A stretch of 64,000 nt of DNA from Gammaproteobacteria bacterium (GCA_003134045.1 PLAH01000184.1:33423-97422), one strand, 5' to 3'. Shown: positions 16,204 through 25,602, counted from the first letter of the stretch. Notes: generated by a model from the sequence alone, not told the origin. Made by a program: numbers and translations.

Positions 16204-18263
16204 TGGCCGCACGCGACTTGCTGTTCGAGCTGGGCACCGAGGAATTGCCGCCGCGCACCTTGCTGGCGTTGTCGGTGGCGCTGCGCGATGGCGTACTCGA
16301 GGGCCTTGACGGCGCCGGCATACCCCACGGCCAAGCCCACAGCTACGCGACGCCGCGCCGTCTCGCCGTGCGCGTCGACGCCTGCGCCGAGTCCGCTCCC
16401 GAGCGGCGGATCGAACGCCGCGGGCCTCCCGTCAGCAGTTCTTTCGATGCTGCCGGTGCGCCGACGCAGGCGGCGACGGCGTTTGCCAGGAGCTGCGGCG
16501 TTCAGGTCGAAGATCTGGAGCGTTTGACCACGGACAAGGGCGCGTGGTTGGCCTTTCGCGGCACCGAACCCGGGGCCGCTACGGCAGGCCTGCTCGGCGG
16601 CATCGTGAATCAGGCTGTCGCGGGATTGCCCATTGCCAAGCGCATGCGTTGGGGCGCACGCAGGGTGGAATTCGTGCGGCCCGTGCGCACCGTGGTGCTG
16701 CTGTTCGGCGATGACGTGGTTCCCATCGAGGTACTGGGTCTGCGGTCCGACCGGATGACGCTGGGCCATCGGTTCCACGCCCCGCGTCCCATTTCGCTGA
16801 AGTCTCCCAAGACCTATGAAAGGCAGCTGCGTAGCGCCAAAGTGATAGCCGATTTCGGCAAACGCCGAGCGGTGATTCGCGAGGGTGTCATGGCGGCGGC
16901 GGCGGCGGCGGGAGGCACGGCATTGATCGAGGACGCGTTGCTCGACGAGGTCACGGCCTTGGTCGAATGGCCGGTCCCCATTGCCGGTCGGTTCGAGCAG
17001 CGTTTTCTGGCGCTGCCGCGCGAGGTGGTGATCGCCACGGTGCAGGACCATCAACGCTATTTCGCGGTGCAGGGAGCGGATGGTCGCTTGACCGGCGACT
17101 TCATCACGGTCAGCAACATCCGGAGCCGAGACCCGGTGAAAGTGCGCGAAGGCAACGAGCGCGTGGTCCGGCCGCGACTCGCGGACGCGGCTTTTTTCTG
17201 GGACCAGGACCGCGCGATATCGCTCGATGCGCATGCGGCGAAGCTCGCCGGCGTGACCTTTCAGGCCAAGCTGGGCAGCTATGCGGACAAGACGCTGCGG
17301 GTCAAATGGCTGGCCGAATTCATCGGCGAACGTATAAGTGCGCCGGCCATGGTTGGTAGAGCCGCGGAGCTCGCCAAGGCGGATCTCATGACGGCCATGG
17401 TGGGCGAATTTCCCGAGCTGCAGGGGACCATGGGTCGCTACTATGCCGAGGCGCAGGGCGAGCCGGCCGAGTTGGCGCTGGCGCTCGAGGAACATTACCG
17501 GCCCCGGTTCGCAGGCGACGGGCTGCCGACGACCAAAACCGGCCAAGCGCTGGCGCTGGCCGACAAGCTCGACACGCTGGCTGGCATCTTCGCCATCGAG
17601 CAGAGGCCGACCGGAACCAAGGATCCGTTCGGCCTGCGCCGCGCCGCGCTCGGCGTTCTGCGCATTCTGCTCGAGTGCCACCTCGATCTGGATCTGCACC
17701 AGCTGCTGCGGGAGGCCGCAACCCTGCAGCCCATACGGCGCGCCGGCGTGGCCGACGAGGTCTACGATTTCATTGCCGAGCGGCTGCGCGGCGTGCTGCT
17801 GGAGCGCGCCGGCACCTCGGCCGAAATGATCGATGCGGTGCTGGCCGGCAGGCCGCACTCGCCCTTGGACGCGGAAGCCCGGCTGCAGGCGCTCGAGGAC
17901 TTCCTGCGGCTGCCCGACGCCGGCGTGTTGACGGCCATCAACAAGCGCATCGTCAATATCCTGCGCAAGGCTCCGCCGGGTACCGACCTCGCCGTGCTGG
18001 AAGGACTGACGGAAGAAGCCGAGCGCGGATTGCATCGCACGCTCGGCGGTTTGAGCGGCGGCGTGAAGCAGGCCATCGCCGAGCGTCGTTACGCGGACGC
18101 TTTGCGGTCGCTGACGGGCCTGCGCGCGCCAGTCGACGAGTTCTTCGAGCGCGTCATGGTGATGGATGAGGATCTCGGACGGCGCAACAACCGGCTCGCG
18201 CTGCTGCGCGAGGTTCGGGAACTGCTTGGCGGCGTGGCGGACTTGTCGCGCCTCCCGGGCTGA
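16203..18263 (+). CDS. glyS: Glycine--tRNA ligase beta subunit
   Basis: The 686-residue protein begins with LLFELGTEELPPRTL and contains AKRMRWG, FLALPREVVIATVQDHQRYF and RPRLADAAFFWDQDR. The HD-like KADLMTAMVGEFPELQGTMG, DKLDTLAGIF and a C-terminal DALR-type anticodon-binding helical region follow. All are typical of GlyS. It forms the tRNA-recognition subunit of tetrameric glycyl-tRNA synthetase. The one-base overlap with glyQ indicates coupled translation. The plsC-like gene follows after five bases. Confidence 0.97.
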   Translation: MAARDLLFELGTEELPPRTLLALSVALRDGVLEGLDGAGIPHGQAHSYATPRRLAVRVDACAESAPERRIERRGPPVSSSFDAAGAPTQAATAFARSCGVQVEDLERLTTDKGAWLAFRGTEPGAATAGLLGGIVNQAVAGLPIAKRMRWGARRVEFVRPVRTVVLLFGDDVVPIEVLGLRSDRMTLGHRFHAPRPISLKSPKTYERQLRSAKVIADFGKRRAVIREGVMAAAAAAGGTALIEDALLDEVTALVEWPVPIAGRFEQRFLALPREVVIATVQDHQRYFAVQGADGRLTGDFITVSNIRSRDPVKVREGNERVVRPRLADAAFFWDQDRAISLDAHAAKLAGVTFQAKLGSYADKTLRVKWLAEFIGERISAPAMVGRAAELAKADLMTAMVGEFPELQGTMGRYYAEAQGEPAELALALEEHYRPRFAGDGLPTTKTGQALALADKLDTLAGIFAIEQRPTGTKDPFGLRRAALGVLRILLECHLDLDLHQLLREAATLQPIRRAGVADEVYDFIAERLRGVLLERAGTSAEMIDAVLAGRPHSPLDAEARLQALEDFLRLPDAGVLTAINKRIVNILRKAPPGTDLAVLEGLTEEAERGLHRTLGGLSGGVKQAIAERRYADALRSLTGLRAPVDEFFERVMVMDEDLGRRNNRLALLREVRELLGGVADLSRLPG

Positions 18264-18268
18264 AGGGC

Positions 18269-18979
18269 ATGCAGACGCTCAGATCCCTCGTCTTCACGAC
18301 GTACATGATCCTGTCGGCCTGCGTCGTCGGCGGCGTGATGGGCATCTGTTTTTGGCTGCCCTATCGCTGCCAATTCGGCATGGCCCGCTGCTGGGCACGG
18401 TGCCTGTTCTGGGTGCTGGAGCGACTGTGCGGATTGAATTTCGTGGTTGAAGGACGCGAACGAATTCCGGCGGGCGCGCACATCGTCATGAGCAATCACG
18501 CGTCGGCCTGGGAGACGATCGCATTGTTCATTTTCTTCCCGCCGCATTGCTGGGTGTTGAAGCGCGAGCTGCTCTGGATACCGTTCGTCGGATGGGGCCT
18601 GAAAGTGTTGCGCCCCATTGCCATCAACCGCGGCGAAGGCCACCGTGCCGTCAATCAAGTGGTTGAACAGGGCAAGGAACGGCTGGCCGACGGCATCTGG
18701 ATCGTCGTCTTCCCGGAAGGCACACGGGTGGCAGCGGGCGAAACCAAGAAGTACGGCGTGAGCGGCGCGTTGCTTGCCACCTCGACGGGCAACCTCGTGC
18801 TGCCGATGTCGCACAACGCGGGGCAGTTCTGGCCGCGCCGTGGCATCGTGAAAAAGCCCGGGACCATTCGCGTGGTGATCGGCGAGCCCATTTCGTCCGT
18901 GGGCAAGAAGCCGCGTGAGCTCAACCAGGAAGTGCGCCTCGCCATCGATGCGGGATTGGCGAAAATAGCGGCGTCTTGA
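18269..18979 (+). CDS. 1-acyl-sn-glycerol-3-phosphate acyltransferase (PlsC family)
   Basis: The 236-residue protein has an N-terminal membrane segment (about 8-30). The acyltransferase block I is SNHASAWETI, an HX4E variant of HX4D (His77, Glu82) that is seen in a known subgroup. Block III is FPEGTR. It would transfer an acyl chain to lysophosphatidic acid or a related lysolipid at the inner membrane. It follows glyS by five bases, so it is probably in the glyQS operon. Its last 325 bp are overlapped antisense by the TonB-like frame. Confidence 0.9.
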   Translation: MQTLRSLVFTTYMILSACVVGGVMGICFWLPYRCQFGMARCWARCLFWVLERLCGLNFVVEGRERIPAGAHIVMSNHASAWETIALFIFFPPHCWVLKRELLWIPFVGWGLKVLRPIAINRGEGHRAVNQVVEQGKERLADGIWIVVFPEGTRVAAGETKKYGVSGALLATSTGNLVLPMSHNAGQFWPRRGIVKKPGTIRVVIGEPISSVGKKPRELNQEVRLAIDAGLAKIAAS

Positions 18980-19458
18980 GACGTGCGCGCGGGCGCGGCC
19001 TGTGCATGAGCGGCCTTTGCATGAGACTTAGCCGGTTTCTTGCCGGGGGGCGGAGCGGCGCTCGATTCCGTCGTTGGCGCGGCAGCCGGCTGTACGGCCT
19101 CGGACCGCGGCGGCGCGGCTTGCGGTGGGGGCTTCGGCAGCGACAGGACCGGCACCCATCTTTCGGGCGCATAGCTCGCCTTCAGGCGCAGCGGCGGCGT
19201 CAGCCACCAGCCCAGCACCAAAATCACGTGCAGCAGAACCGCTACCCCAAAACCGATGACCACGCGCCGGCGCGTGAAGAGCCGTGACTTTTCATCGCTC
19301 GGCGGAGGGCCGAGCACCGCGGGTGTGGTCTGGCGGTAGGCGGCCGGCGTCGGCAGTTCCGGCGCGCGGACGCCCCGCTGCGGCGTCATCGGCAAATAAC
19401 CGATGTCCCTGCGCGGCACGTGGTCGCCGGAACCATCCGGTGGGGGGGGCGATTTCAT
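18655..19458 (-). CDS. Proline-rich single-pass membrane protein, TonB N-terminus-like (3' end doubtful)
   Basis: From the ATG at 19458 the frame gives 267 residues. Residues 1-60 are soluble and Pro-rich, and about 65-87 is one membrane helix (VVIGFGVAVLLHVILVLGWW) after RRR. A long Pro/Ala/Lys-rich stretch (LPKPPPQAAPP, PPPGKKPAKSHAKAAHAQ) follows, like the periplasmic spacer of TonB. The last 110 or so residues are the complement of the plsC-like gene and have no recognisable domain. The true protein may therefore be shorter or may have lost its original end. No TonB C-terminal domain is visible. The function is unknown. Confidence 0.55.
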   Translation of the reverse strand: MKSPPPPDGSGDHVPRRDIGYLPMTPQRGVRAPELPTPAAYRQTTPAVLGPPPSDEKSRLFTRRRVVIGFGVAVLLHVILVLGWWLTPPLRLKASYAPERWVPVLSLPKPPPQAAPPRSEAVQPAAAPTTESSAAPPPGKKPAKSHAKAAHAQAAPARTSQDAAIFANPASMARRTSWLSSRGFLPTDEMGSPITTRMVPGFFTMPRRGQNCPALCDIGSTRLPVEVASNAPLTPYFLVSPAATRVPSGKTTIQMPSASRSLPCSTT

Positions 19459-19666
19459 GATTCGCAATCCAACAGCAAAGAGTGACCGCCCTGCCGACAG
19501 CAGCTGCGGACAATTCTAAGTCCCAGGGGTCGCTCGCGGGTGAATTCCGAGCATTGGCCGGTTTGCCGCCCGTTCCCGCTCAGGGCAACCGCTGGAGGCG
19601 TACTCTGTACGGACTCGTCGCCGACGAGGATCCGCACTCGAGGAGCTTGATATCGCGCGTTTCACC

Positions 19667-20890
19667 GTGGTCACCTACGGCAGCGAGGGGGATACCCGCC
19701 CGCTGGTCGCGCTGTGCGTGGGTTTGATCGAGGCAGGCCACGAGGTCCGGTTGTTCGCCGAGCAGTCGACCGTCGGCAGCGCGCGCAGCCATGGCGTGCC
19801 GGTCGAGGCTCTCGCAGGCGATATCAAGTCCACGTTGCCCGCGACCGACCCGTCGCAGGAACTACGGGGACGCGACGTGATCGCGGCGATACGGCGGGGC
19901 TTCCGAGTGATCAACGGTAGCACGGCGGCATGGATGAGCGCGGTAACCGAGCACGCCCGCGGTTCCGACGCGATGCTGTTCGCGGGTCTGGCCTCTCCGA
20001 TGGCCCAGGCAGTGGCCGAAGCCCTCAGAAAGCCGGCAATTTCCCTATGGCTGCAGCCCACCACGCCGACACGCGAGTTTTCGTCGCCCGCGTTGCCGTC
20101 GATGAACCTCCCCGGCTGGCTCAATCGAGTGAGTTACCACGCGTCGCCGCAGGCGCTGATCCGGCGTTTCTACGGTGGGGCCTCCGAGAGAGCGCGGACG
20201 GACATCTTTGGAGAGCGAGCGCAGCGCAAGCTCGCAGACCTTCCCTATCTTTACGGATTCTCCCGGCATCTCGTCGCGCGGCCCGCCGACTGGCCCGGCT
20301 CGCATCGAATCTGCGGACATTGGCCATTACCCACGGGCGAGTGGCGGCCGCCGGCCGAACTGGCCGATTTTTTGGCGGCCGGGCCGCCACCGATTTACCT
20401 CGGCTTCGGTGCCGTGTCGAGTTTCATGAGGCAGAAGGGATTGGCCGCAATCGCCGAGGCACTGAATGGCCGACGCGCGCTGTTCTATCCGGGTTGGAGC
20501 AAGATCACGGCAGCCCAGTTGCCGAGCAATTTTTTGGTTCTGGGCGACACACCGCATGCCTGGTTGTTTCCGCGCACGTCGATGGTGATTCATCACGGCG
20601 GAGCCGGCACCACTCACACCGCGGCTCGAGCCGGAATACCGTCGATCCCGCTGCCGGTAGGCGCCGATCAGTTCTTTTGGGCCGGCAGACTTGCCGCGGC
20701 GGGCGTATCGCCCAAGACCGTACGCGCGACCAGAATCGATGCAAAATCGCTCGCGGCAATGATGGAGTTCGCGCAGCGGGATGACGTTCGCGCGCGCGCC
20801 AAGGCGCTCGGCGCCGCGATGGCCGATGAGAACGGCATCGCCTGTGCGGTGGCGGCCATAGAGAATCAAACGGCGAGGATGTCGATATGA
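19667..20890 (+). CDS. Glycosyltransferase of the UGT/GT1 family
   Basis: The 407-residue protein has a GT-B fold. The N-terminal nucleotide-fold start is VVTYGSEGDTRPLVALCVGLIEAGHEV. The C-terminal donor-binding signature is HAWLFPRTSMVIHHGGAGTT followed by AGIPSIPLPVGADQFFWA, as in sterol and macrolide glucosyltransferases. A sugar is probably moved from a UDP-sugar to a lipid or small molecule; the acceptor is unknown. The first available start is GTG 19667, which lacks a good ribosome-binding site and clips the first strand. The only good Shine-Dalgarno (CGAGGAG at 19639-19645) would fit an ATC at 19652. A 7-bp dyad (19614-19628) precedes it. It is coupled to the next gene by ATGA. Confidence 0.85.
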   Translation: MVTYGSEGDTRPLVALCVGLIEAGHEVRLFAEQSTVGSARSHGVPVEALAGDIKSTLPATDPSQELRGRDVIAAIRRGFRVINGSTAAWMSAVTEHARGSDAMLFAGLASPMAQAVAEALRKPAISLWLQPTTPTREFSSPALPSMNLPGWLNRVSYHASPQALIRRFYGGASERARTDIFGERAQRKLADLPYLYGFSRHLVARPADWPGSHRICGHWPLPTGEWRPPAELADFLAAGPPPIYLGFGAVSSFMRQKGLAAIAEALNGRRALFYPGWSKITAAQLPSNFLVLGDTPHAWLFPRTSMVIHHGGAGTTHTAARAGIPSIPLPVGADQFFWAGRLAAAGVSPKTVRATRIDAKSLAAMMEFAQRDDVRARAKALGAAMADENGIACAVAAIENQTARMSI

Positions 20891-21483
20891 GGGGACGGGG
20901 ATCTTTGATCTGCGCCGCGGTTGCGGTTTTATCGGGGGTCGCGCTGGGCGCTTCCGAGGCAAGGGCCGCGGTTCTGTCACTGGGACCTCGTGGCGTGCAG
21001 GCACTCGTGTCGGAGCAATTGTTCAATCGCAAGGGCCGCTGGTATTTGATCGATGACGGCGCCTGCTACACCTATCTCGAATCGCCGCGAACTCATCTGG
21101 ACGCGGGCCGTCTCGTGTTGAACGCGCACTTGTCGTCGAGGCTGGGCCAACGCATGGGCGATGCGTGCGCGGGCGCAGATTTCGCGTCCAATGTCGCGCT
21201 GTCCGGTCGATTGCGCGCAGCCGACCGCCAATTGATCCTCGACGACATACGCATCGAGCGCGTCGACGACGAGTCGACCCGCAGTGCGTTGGCCCTCGCG
21301 CTGCAGCTTGCGCCTCAAACCCTGCCGCGAGAGGCCCGCATCGACGTGTTGGAACTGGTCCGCAAGCAAGTCGTCGCGGTCGCGGGCTTGCCCGTACGCC
21401 TGGAGCAGTTTCATGTCGTGAATCTGACGACGCGTCCGGATGGAATCGTCGTTCAGTTCGATCTGAGCCTGAGCACTCCCTGA
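20887..21483 (+). CDS. Exported protein of unknown function, DUF1439-like
   Basis: The 198-residue protein has a signal peptide (about 1-28, cleavage after ASEARA). A compact beta-rich region follows with LGPRGVQALVSEQLFNRKGR, LNAHLSSRLGQRMGD, LDDIRIERVDD and a C-terminal LPVRLEQFHVVNLTTRP. The pattern resembles the periplasmic lipid-binding-like DUF1439/YceB group, but this is by eye only. Its ATG overlaps the glycosyltransferase stop by four bases, so it probably acts in the same pathway. Confidence 0.65.
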   Translation: MRGRGSLICAAVAVLSGVALGASEARAAVLSLGPRGVQALVSEQLFNRKGRWYLIDDGACYTYLESPRTHLDAGRLVLNAHLSSRLGQRMGDACAGADFASNVALSGRLRAADRQLILDDIRIERVDDESTRSALALALQLAPQTLPREARIDVLELVRKQVVAVAGLPVRLEQFHVVNLTTRPDGIVVQFDLSLSTP

Positions 21484-21553
21484 GCAGCCGCGGGGCGAGC
21501 GCAAGCGGTTCGCGGCGGCCTGCCACGGACGATGCGATCCGGCCTCGCTACGA

Positions 21554-22918
21554 TCAATCCTCGCTACGCAGCTTGGCGACCTTGGCCGCGCTGAGCTCGG
21601 AGCCCTTCGAGCCGAAGCGGGCGGTCACATAATTCGCGACGCTGGCGATCTCGGCATCCGAATAGGCATCGCCGAAAGCGGGCATGTTGGTCGAGGTGTC
21701 GGCCATGTGCCGCAGCGCGCCGTGAATGATGACTTGCGCCACATTCGTGGCGGTCGGATCGTTGACGCCGCGGGTGCCGGTGAGCGTGGCAAAGGGGAGC
21801 ACGGGACTGACGCCGGTCCAGCCGTGGCAGCCTGCGCAGGCGCCTTCGTAGACTGCCCGGCCGCGGGTTGCGCTCGCGGCGGCAACCCCTTCGGCGTAGG
21901 ACGCGGACGCCGGATTGGCGCGGGGTTCCGGCAGATCGGACGTCGCAACGTCCGGCACCGTACGCAGATAGGTAACCATGGCGGTGATGTCGCTGGGACT
22001 CAAATGACTCAAGCTCTCGTCCACCACGTCGCCCATCGGGCCCGATGCGGTGCCGCGGCCGTCGGCATGCCCGAGCGACAGATAGTGGGCGAGATCGGCA
22101 TCGCTCCATGCGCCCACTCCGCTGCCGCGATTCGCAGTGATGTTGTATGCGCGCCATCCCGCCTGCACGGTGCCCGCGAATTTCTGGCGATTGTTCAACG
22201 CGAAAGCCAGATTGCGCGGCGTGTGACACTCGCCGCAATGTCCCATGGCCTCGGTGAGGTACGCGCCCCGGTTCCAGGCGGCGCTGCGCTCGACATTCGG
22301 CTCGTAGCGCTTGTCCGGATTGAAGAGCACCGACCAGATGCTCATCAGGCTGCGCTGATCGAAGGGGAAGGCCAGCGTGTTCTTCGGCGCGGGGGCATGC
22401 AGCGGTTTGAGCGTGAACAGGTACGCCATGATGGCGAGCGCGTCGGCATCGGACATGTACGTATAGCTGGCATAGGGCATGGCGGGATACAGCTTGGTGT
22501 TGCCGCGGCCGATACCCTTGTGCATGGCGTCGAGGAAGTTGGCGTTGGTATAGCTGCCGATGCCCGTGTCGACATCGGGAGTGATGTTGGTCGAGTACAG
22601 CGTCCCGAACGGCAGTACGAACGCGCGTCCGCCGGCAAAGGGCGCGCCGTCCTTGGCGGTGTGGCATACCATGCAGTCCGCGGCGCGGGCCAGGTACTCG
22701 CCGCGCTCCACCAGGCTTGCGGATTTAAATTCAGGCGGTACGCCGGTAGGGTCCTCAGCGCGATAATCGGCGAGCGCCACGCGCTTGCCGCCGGCGAAAT
22801 CGGTGGGATGAGGACCGAACACGAGGTAGCCGCCGACCACGGCCGCCACAACGACGATGGCGGCCAGGGTCCACAGCAGGGGGTGAGCTGCGCGCCCGCG
22901 TTGCAGGTTTTTGTTCAT
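21554..22918 (-). CDS. Membrane-anchored triheme cytochrome c of a molybdenum hydroxylase
   Basis: The 454-residue protein has one N-terminal membrane anchor (about 13-34). It carries three heme c motifs, CMVCH (82-86), CGECH (228-232) and CAGCH (361-365), each in its own cytochrome domain, as in the AdhB-type subunit of alcohol and aldehyde dehydrogenases. It should pass electrons from the two upstream hydroxylase subunits to the respiratory chain on the periplasmic side. It starts 14 bp after the large-subunit gene, so the three genes form one operon. Confidence 0.92.
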   Translation of the reverse strand: MNKNLQRGRAAHPLLWTLAAIVVVAAVVGGYLVFGPHPTDFAGGKRVALADYRAEDPTGVPPEFKSASLVERGEYLARAADCMVCHTAKDGAPFAGGRAFVLPFGTLYSTNITPDVDTGIGSYTNANFLDAMHKGIGRGNTKLYPAMPYASYTYMSDADALAIMAYLFTLKPLHAPAPKNTLAFPFDQRSLMSIWSVLFNPDKRYEPNVERSAAWNRGAYLTEAMGHCGECHTPRNLAFALNNRQKFAGTVQAGWRAYNITANRGSGVGAWSDADLAHYLSLGHADGRGTASGPMGDVVDESLSHLSPSDITAMVTYLRTVPDVATSDLPEPRANPASASYAEGVAAASATRGRAVYEGACAGCHGWTGVSPVLPFATLTGTRGVNDPTATNVAQVIIHGALRHMADTSTNMPAFGDAYSDAEIASVANYVTARFGSKGSELSAAKVAKLRSED

Positions 22919-22932
22919 GGCGGATTCCTTCC

Positions 22933-25137
22933 TTACGACTGGCCGGCAGCGGCGCTGGGTTTCGGGAATGGCAGCACGCGCATGCGCTTGCCGGTGGCCG
23001 CAAAGACGGCATTGGCCATCGCGGGACCGACGGGCGCGACACCCGGCTCGCCCACACCGGTCGGCGGCTCGGTCGAGGGCACGATGTACACTTCGACCTT
23101 GGGCATTTCGTTCATGCGCAGCACCCGGTAGCTGTTGAAATTGTCCTGCTCGACACGGCCTTCCTTGAGGGTGATCGCGCCGTACAAGATGGCGCCGACG
23201 CCAAAGCCGATCCCGCCCTCCATCTGCGCCGTGATGACGTCGGGGTTGATCGGCGTCCCGCAATCCACCGCGCACACCACTCGATCGACCGTGACGTGAC
23301 CTTGGTCGTCGACGCTCACCTCGACCACTTGGGCGACCAGCGTCTTGAACGCTTCGGCCACCGCGATGCCGCGGCCCTTGCCCTTGGGCATGGGCGCGCT
23401 GCTCCAACCCGCCTTCTCGGCCGCGAGTTCCAACACCGCTTTCATGCGCGGCTCATGTTCCAGCAGCTTGCGGCGGAACGCGAAGGGATCTTCGCCCGCG
23501 GCGTGCGCCACCTCGTCGATGAAGGCTTCGACGGCAAACGTGGTGTGCGAGCTGCCGACGACACGCCACCAGAGTACCGGCACGCCGGTGGTGGTGGTCG
23601 ACAAGTCCACCGAAATATTGGGAATGGCGTACGCAATGCTCGCAGCGCCTTCGACGGACGTGGGATCGACGCCGTTCTTGATCGCCGCGGCAAAAGAACT
23701 GCCGGCCATGATGGACTGGCCGACGATCACGTGGTGCCAGCCGGTCAATTCCTTCTTGTCGTTGAGGCTGGCTTCGAGTTTGTGGAAGTACATGGGCCGA
23801 TACAAACCGCCATGAATGTCGTCCTCGCGGGTCCACTGCAGCTTGATGGGCGTACCGTCGGCGCCATAGGCCTTGGCGATCGATACCGCTTCGACGATGT
23901 AATCGGAACCCGGATTGGCGCGCCGGCCGAAGCTGCCGCCCGCGTACAGCGTGTTGATGCTGACCTGCTGGGGTTCCAGTCCCGCGGTCTTTGCGGCGTT
24001 GGCCTGGTCGATCGTTTGGAATTGATCGCCCGCCCAGATCTCGCAGCCGGATGCGGTCAATTTAACGACAGCGTCCAGAGGCTCCATGGGCGCATGCGCG
24101 AGATAGGGAAACTCGTAGCTCGCCGATACCGTGTGAGCCGCGTTGCGCAGCGCCTGTGCGGCATCGCCGTCCTTGCGCGCAGAGACCGCCGGCTGGTCGG
24201 CGAGGCGGCGATACTCGTCCATCAATTCTGCGGAGCCGCGTTTCTCGGCGTGAGTGTCATCCCACTCCACCCGCAGCGCGTCGCGGCCGAGTTTCGCCGC
24301 CCAGAAGGTCTTGGCAATCACCGCGACGCCGCGCGGCACCGCGACCACCTTGACCACGCCCGGAACGGCGGAGGCCGCGGTTGCATCGAAGGATTTCACC
24401 GTCGAGCCGAATTGAGGCGGCCGCTTCAGCAGCGCCACCAGCATTCCGGGCAGCACGACGTCCAAGGTAAATTGCGCGGTTCCGTCGACCTTGGACGGCA
24501 CATCGACGCGCGGCGCTTCGCGCCCGATCAGCTTGAAGTCCTTGGGATCCTTGAGGACCACTTTGTCCGGCACGGGCAGCAGCGCGGCCTTGCCCGCCAA
24601 CGCTCCGAAGGTTGCCTGCCGTTTGCTGGCCGCATGGTAGACGACGCCCTTGTCCACCGTGATTTCCGTGCCGGGGACTTTCCAGTCCTTGGCCGCCGCC
24701 GCCACCAGCATGGCGCGGCCCTTGCCGCCCGCTTCGCGAAGCTGCGTCCAGGAATTCGCCATCGCCGAACTGCCGCCCGTGCCCTGCATGCCGAACGCCA
24801 GATTGGCATAGCGCTTCGCGTCGGCGGGTGCGCTCTCGACGCGCACACTCGCCCAGTCGGCGTCGAGTTCCTCGGCAACCACCGTGGCAATGCCCGTGTA
24901 GGCTCCTTGGCCCATCTCCACGTGTTTGGCGATCACCGTGACGGAGTTGTCGGAACCGATGCGCAGGAACGCGTTGGGCGCGAACAGCGCGCCGGCCGGT
25001 GCCGCCATCGCAGCGGCGCGCCGCGTAGCGCCCATCCATTCGAAGCTTATCGTCAATGCCGTGACGCCGGCGGCGCCCGCACCCTTCAAGAAGGCGCGCC
25101 GCGTCGGTCGTGGCGGCGCAGGAGTTTGAATAGCCAT
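22933..25137 (-). CDS. Molybdopterin-binding hydroxylase large subunit (isoquinoline 1-oxidoreductase beta-like, xanthine oxidase family)
   Basis: The 734-residue protein opens with a Tat signal (RRAFLKGAG). It has molybdopterin segments KHVEMGQGAYTGIA, GMQGTGGSSA and AGGSFGRRANPGSDY, then VDCGTPINPDVITAQMEGG, and the active-site Glu in GVGEPGVAPVGPA near the C terminus. Export by Tat and the cytochrome partner place the enzyme in the periplasm. Members of this group hydroxylate N-heterocycles or oxidise aldehydes; the substrate here is unknown. It sits 3 bp after the 2Fe-2S subunit gene. Confidence 0.93.
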   Translation of the reverse strand: MAIQTPAPPRPTRRAFLKGAGAAGVTALTISFEWMGATRRAAAMAAPAGALFAPNAFLRIGSDNSVTVIAKHVEMGQGAYTGIATVVAEELDADWASVRVESAPADAKRYANLAFGMQGTGGSSAMANSWTQLREAGGKGRAMLVAAAAKDWKVPGTEITVDKGVVYHAASKRQATFGALAGKAALLPVPDKVVLKDPKDFKLIGREAPRVDVPSKVDGTAQFTLDVVLPGMLVALLKRPPQFGSTVKSFDATAASAVPGVVKVVAVPRGVAVIAKTFWAAKLGRDALRVEWDDTHAEKRGSAELMDEYRRLADQPAVSARKDGDAAQALRNAAHTVSASYEFPYLAHAPMEPLDAVVKLTASGCEIWAGDQFQTIDQANAAKTAGLEPQQVSINTLYAGGSFGRRANPGSDYIVEAVSIAKAYGADGTPIKLQWTREDDIHGGLYRPMYFHKLEASLNDKKELTGWHHVIVGQSIMAGSSFAAAIKNGVDPTSVEGAASIAYAIPNISVDLSTTTTGVPVLWWRVVGSSHTTFAVEAFIDEVAHAAGEDPFAFRRKLLEHEPRMKAVLELAAEKAGWSSAPMPKGKGRGIAVAEAFKTLVAQVVEVSVDDQGHVTVDRVVCAVDCGTPINPDVITAQMEGGIGFGVGAILYGAITLKEGRVEQDNFNSYRVLRMNEMPKVEVYIVPSTEPPTGVGEPGVAPVGPAMANAVFAATGKRMRVLPFPKPSAAAGQS

Positions 25138-25140
25138 GAG

Positions 25141-25602
25141 TTATGCCTTGACTGACTGAGCCGCGGAATGGATCGCGGCCCGGATACGGGAATACGTGGC
25201 GCAGCGGCAAATATTGCCGCTCATGGCGCCATCGATGTCGGCATCCGTCGGAGCGGCATTCTTTTCCAGCAGCGCCGTCGCCGACATCACCTGTCCGGAT
25301 TGGCAATAACCACACTGCGGAACCTGGAGCGCGATCCACGCCGCCTGCACCGCCTTGGCTTGCTTGCTTTGCAGACCTTCGATCGTGGTGATGCTACGGC
25401 CGGCGACGGCGGCCAGCGGCATCACGCAAGAGCGGATCGCCTGGCCGTCGAGATGCACGGTGCATGCGCCGCACAGCGCCATGCCGCAGCCGAACTTGGT
25501 GCCGTGCAGACCCGCCACTTCGCGGATGGCCCAGAGCAGCGGCATGGTGGGATCTGCATCCAGTATGGTGGGACTGCCGTTGAGCGTGAACGCGATTGAC
25601 AT
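25141..25602 (-). CDS. (2Fe-2S)-binding small subunit of the molybdenum hydroxylase (IorA-like)
   Basis: The 153-residue protein has the plant-ferredoxin-type cluster [21 protein letters not shown] and a second C-terminal cluster CGYCQSGQ and CRCATYSRI. It has no signal peptide of its own, so it is probably exported by hitch-hiking with the Tat-bearing large subunit. It carries electrons from the molybdenum site to the triheme cytochrome. It is the first gene of the operon. Confidence 0.95.
   Translation of the reverse strand: MSIAFTLNGSPTILDADPTMPLLWAIREVAGLHGTKFGCGMALCGACTVHLDGQAIRSCVMPLAAVAGRSITTIEGLQSKQAKAVQAAWIALQVPQCGYCQSGQVMSATALLEKNAAPTDADIDGAMSGNICRCATYSRIRAAIHSAAQSVKA

Noticed and set aside
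8343..17345. The 14-mer GAACGTATAAGTGC occurs both before the TraD-like gene and inside glyS
   Set aside because: A shared 14-mer is expected by chance in a window of this size, and the glyS copy is ordinary coding sequence.
16134..18035. A 633-codon open frame antisense to glyS
   Set aside because: GlyS is intact on the other strand; the antisense product has no recognisable domain.
23296..25155. A 619-codon open frame antisense to the molybdenum hydroxylase large subunit
   Set aside because: It mirrors the codon structure of the real gene and has no motif of its own.
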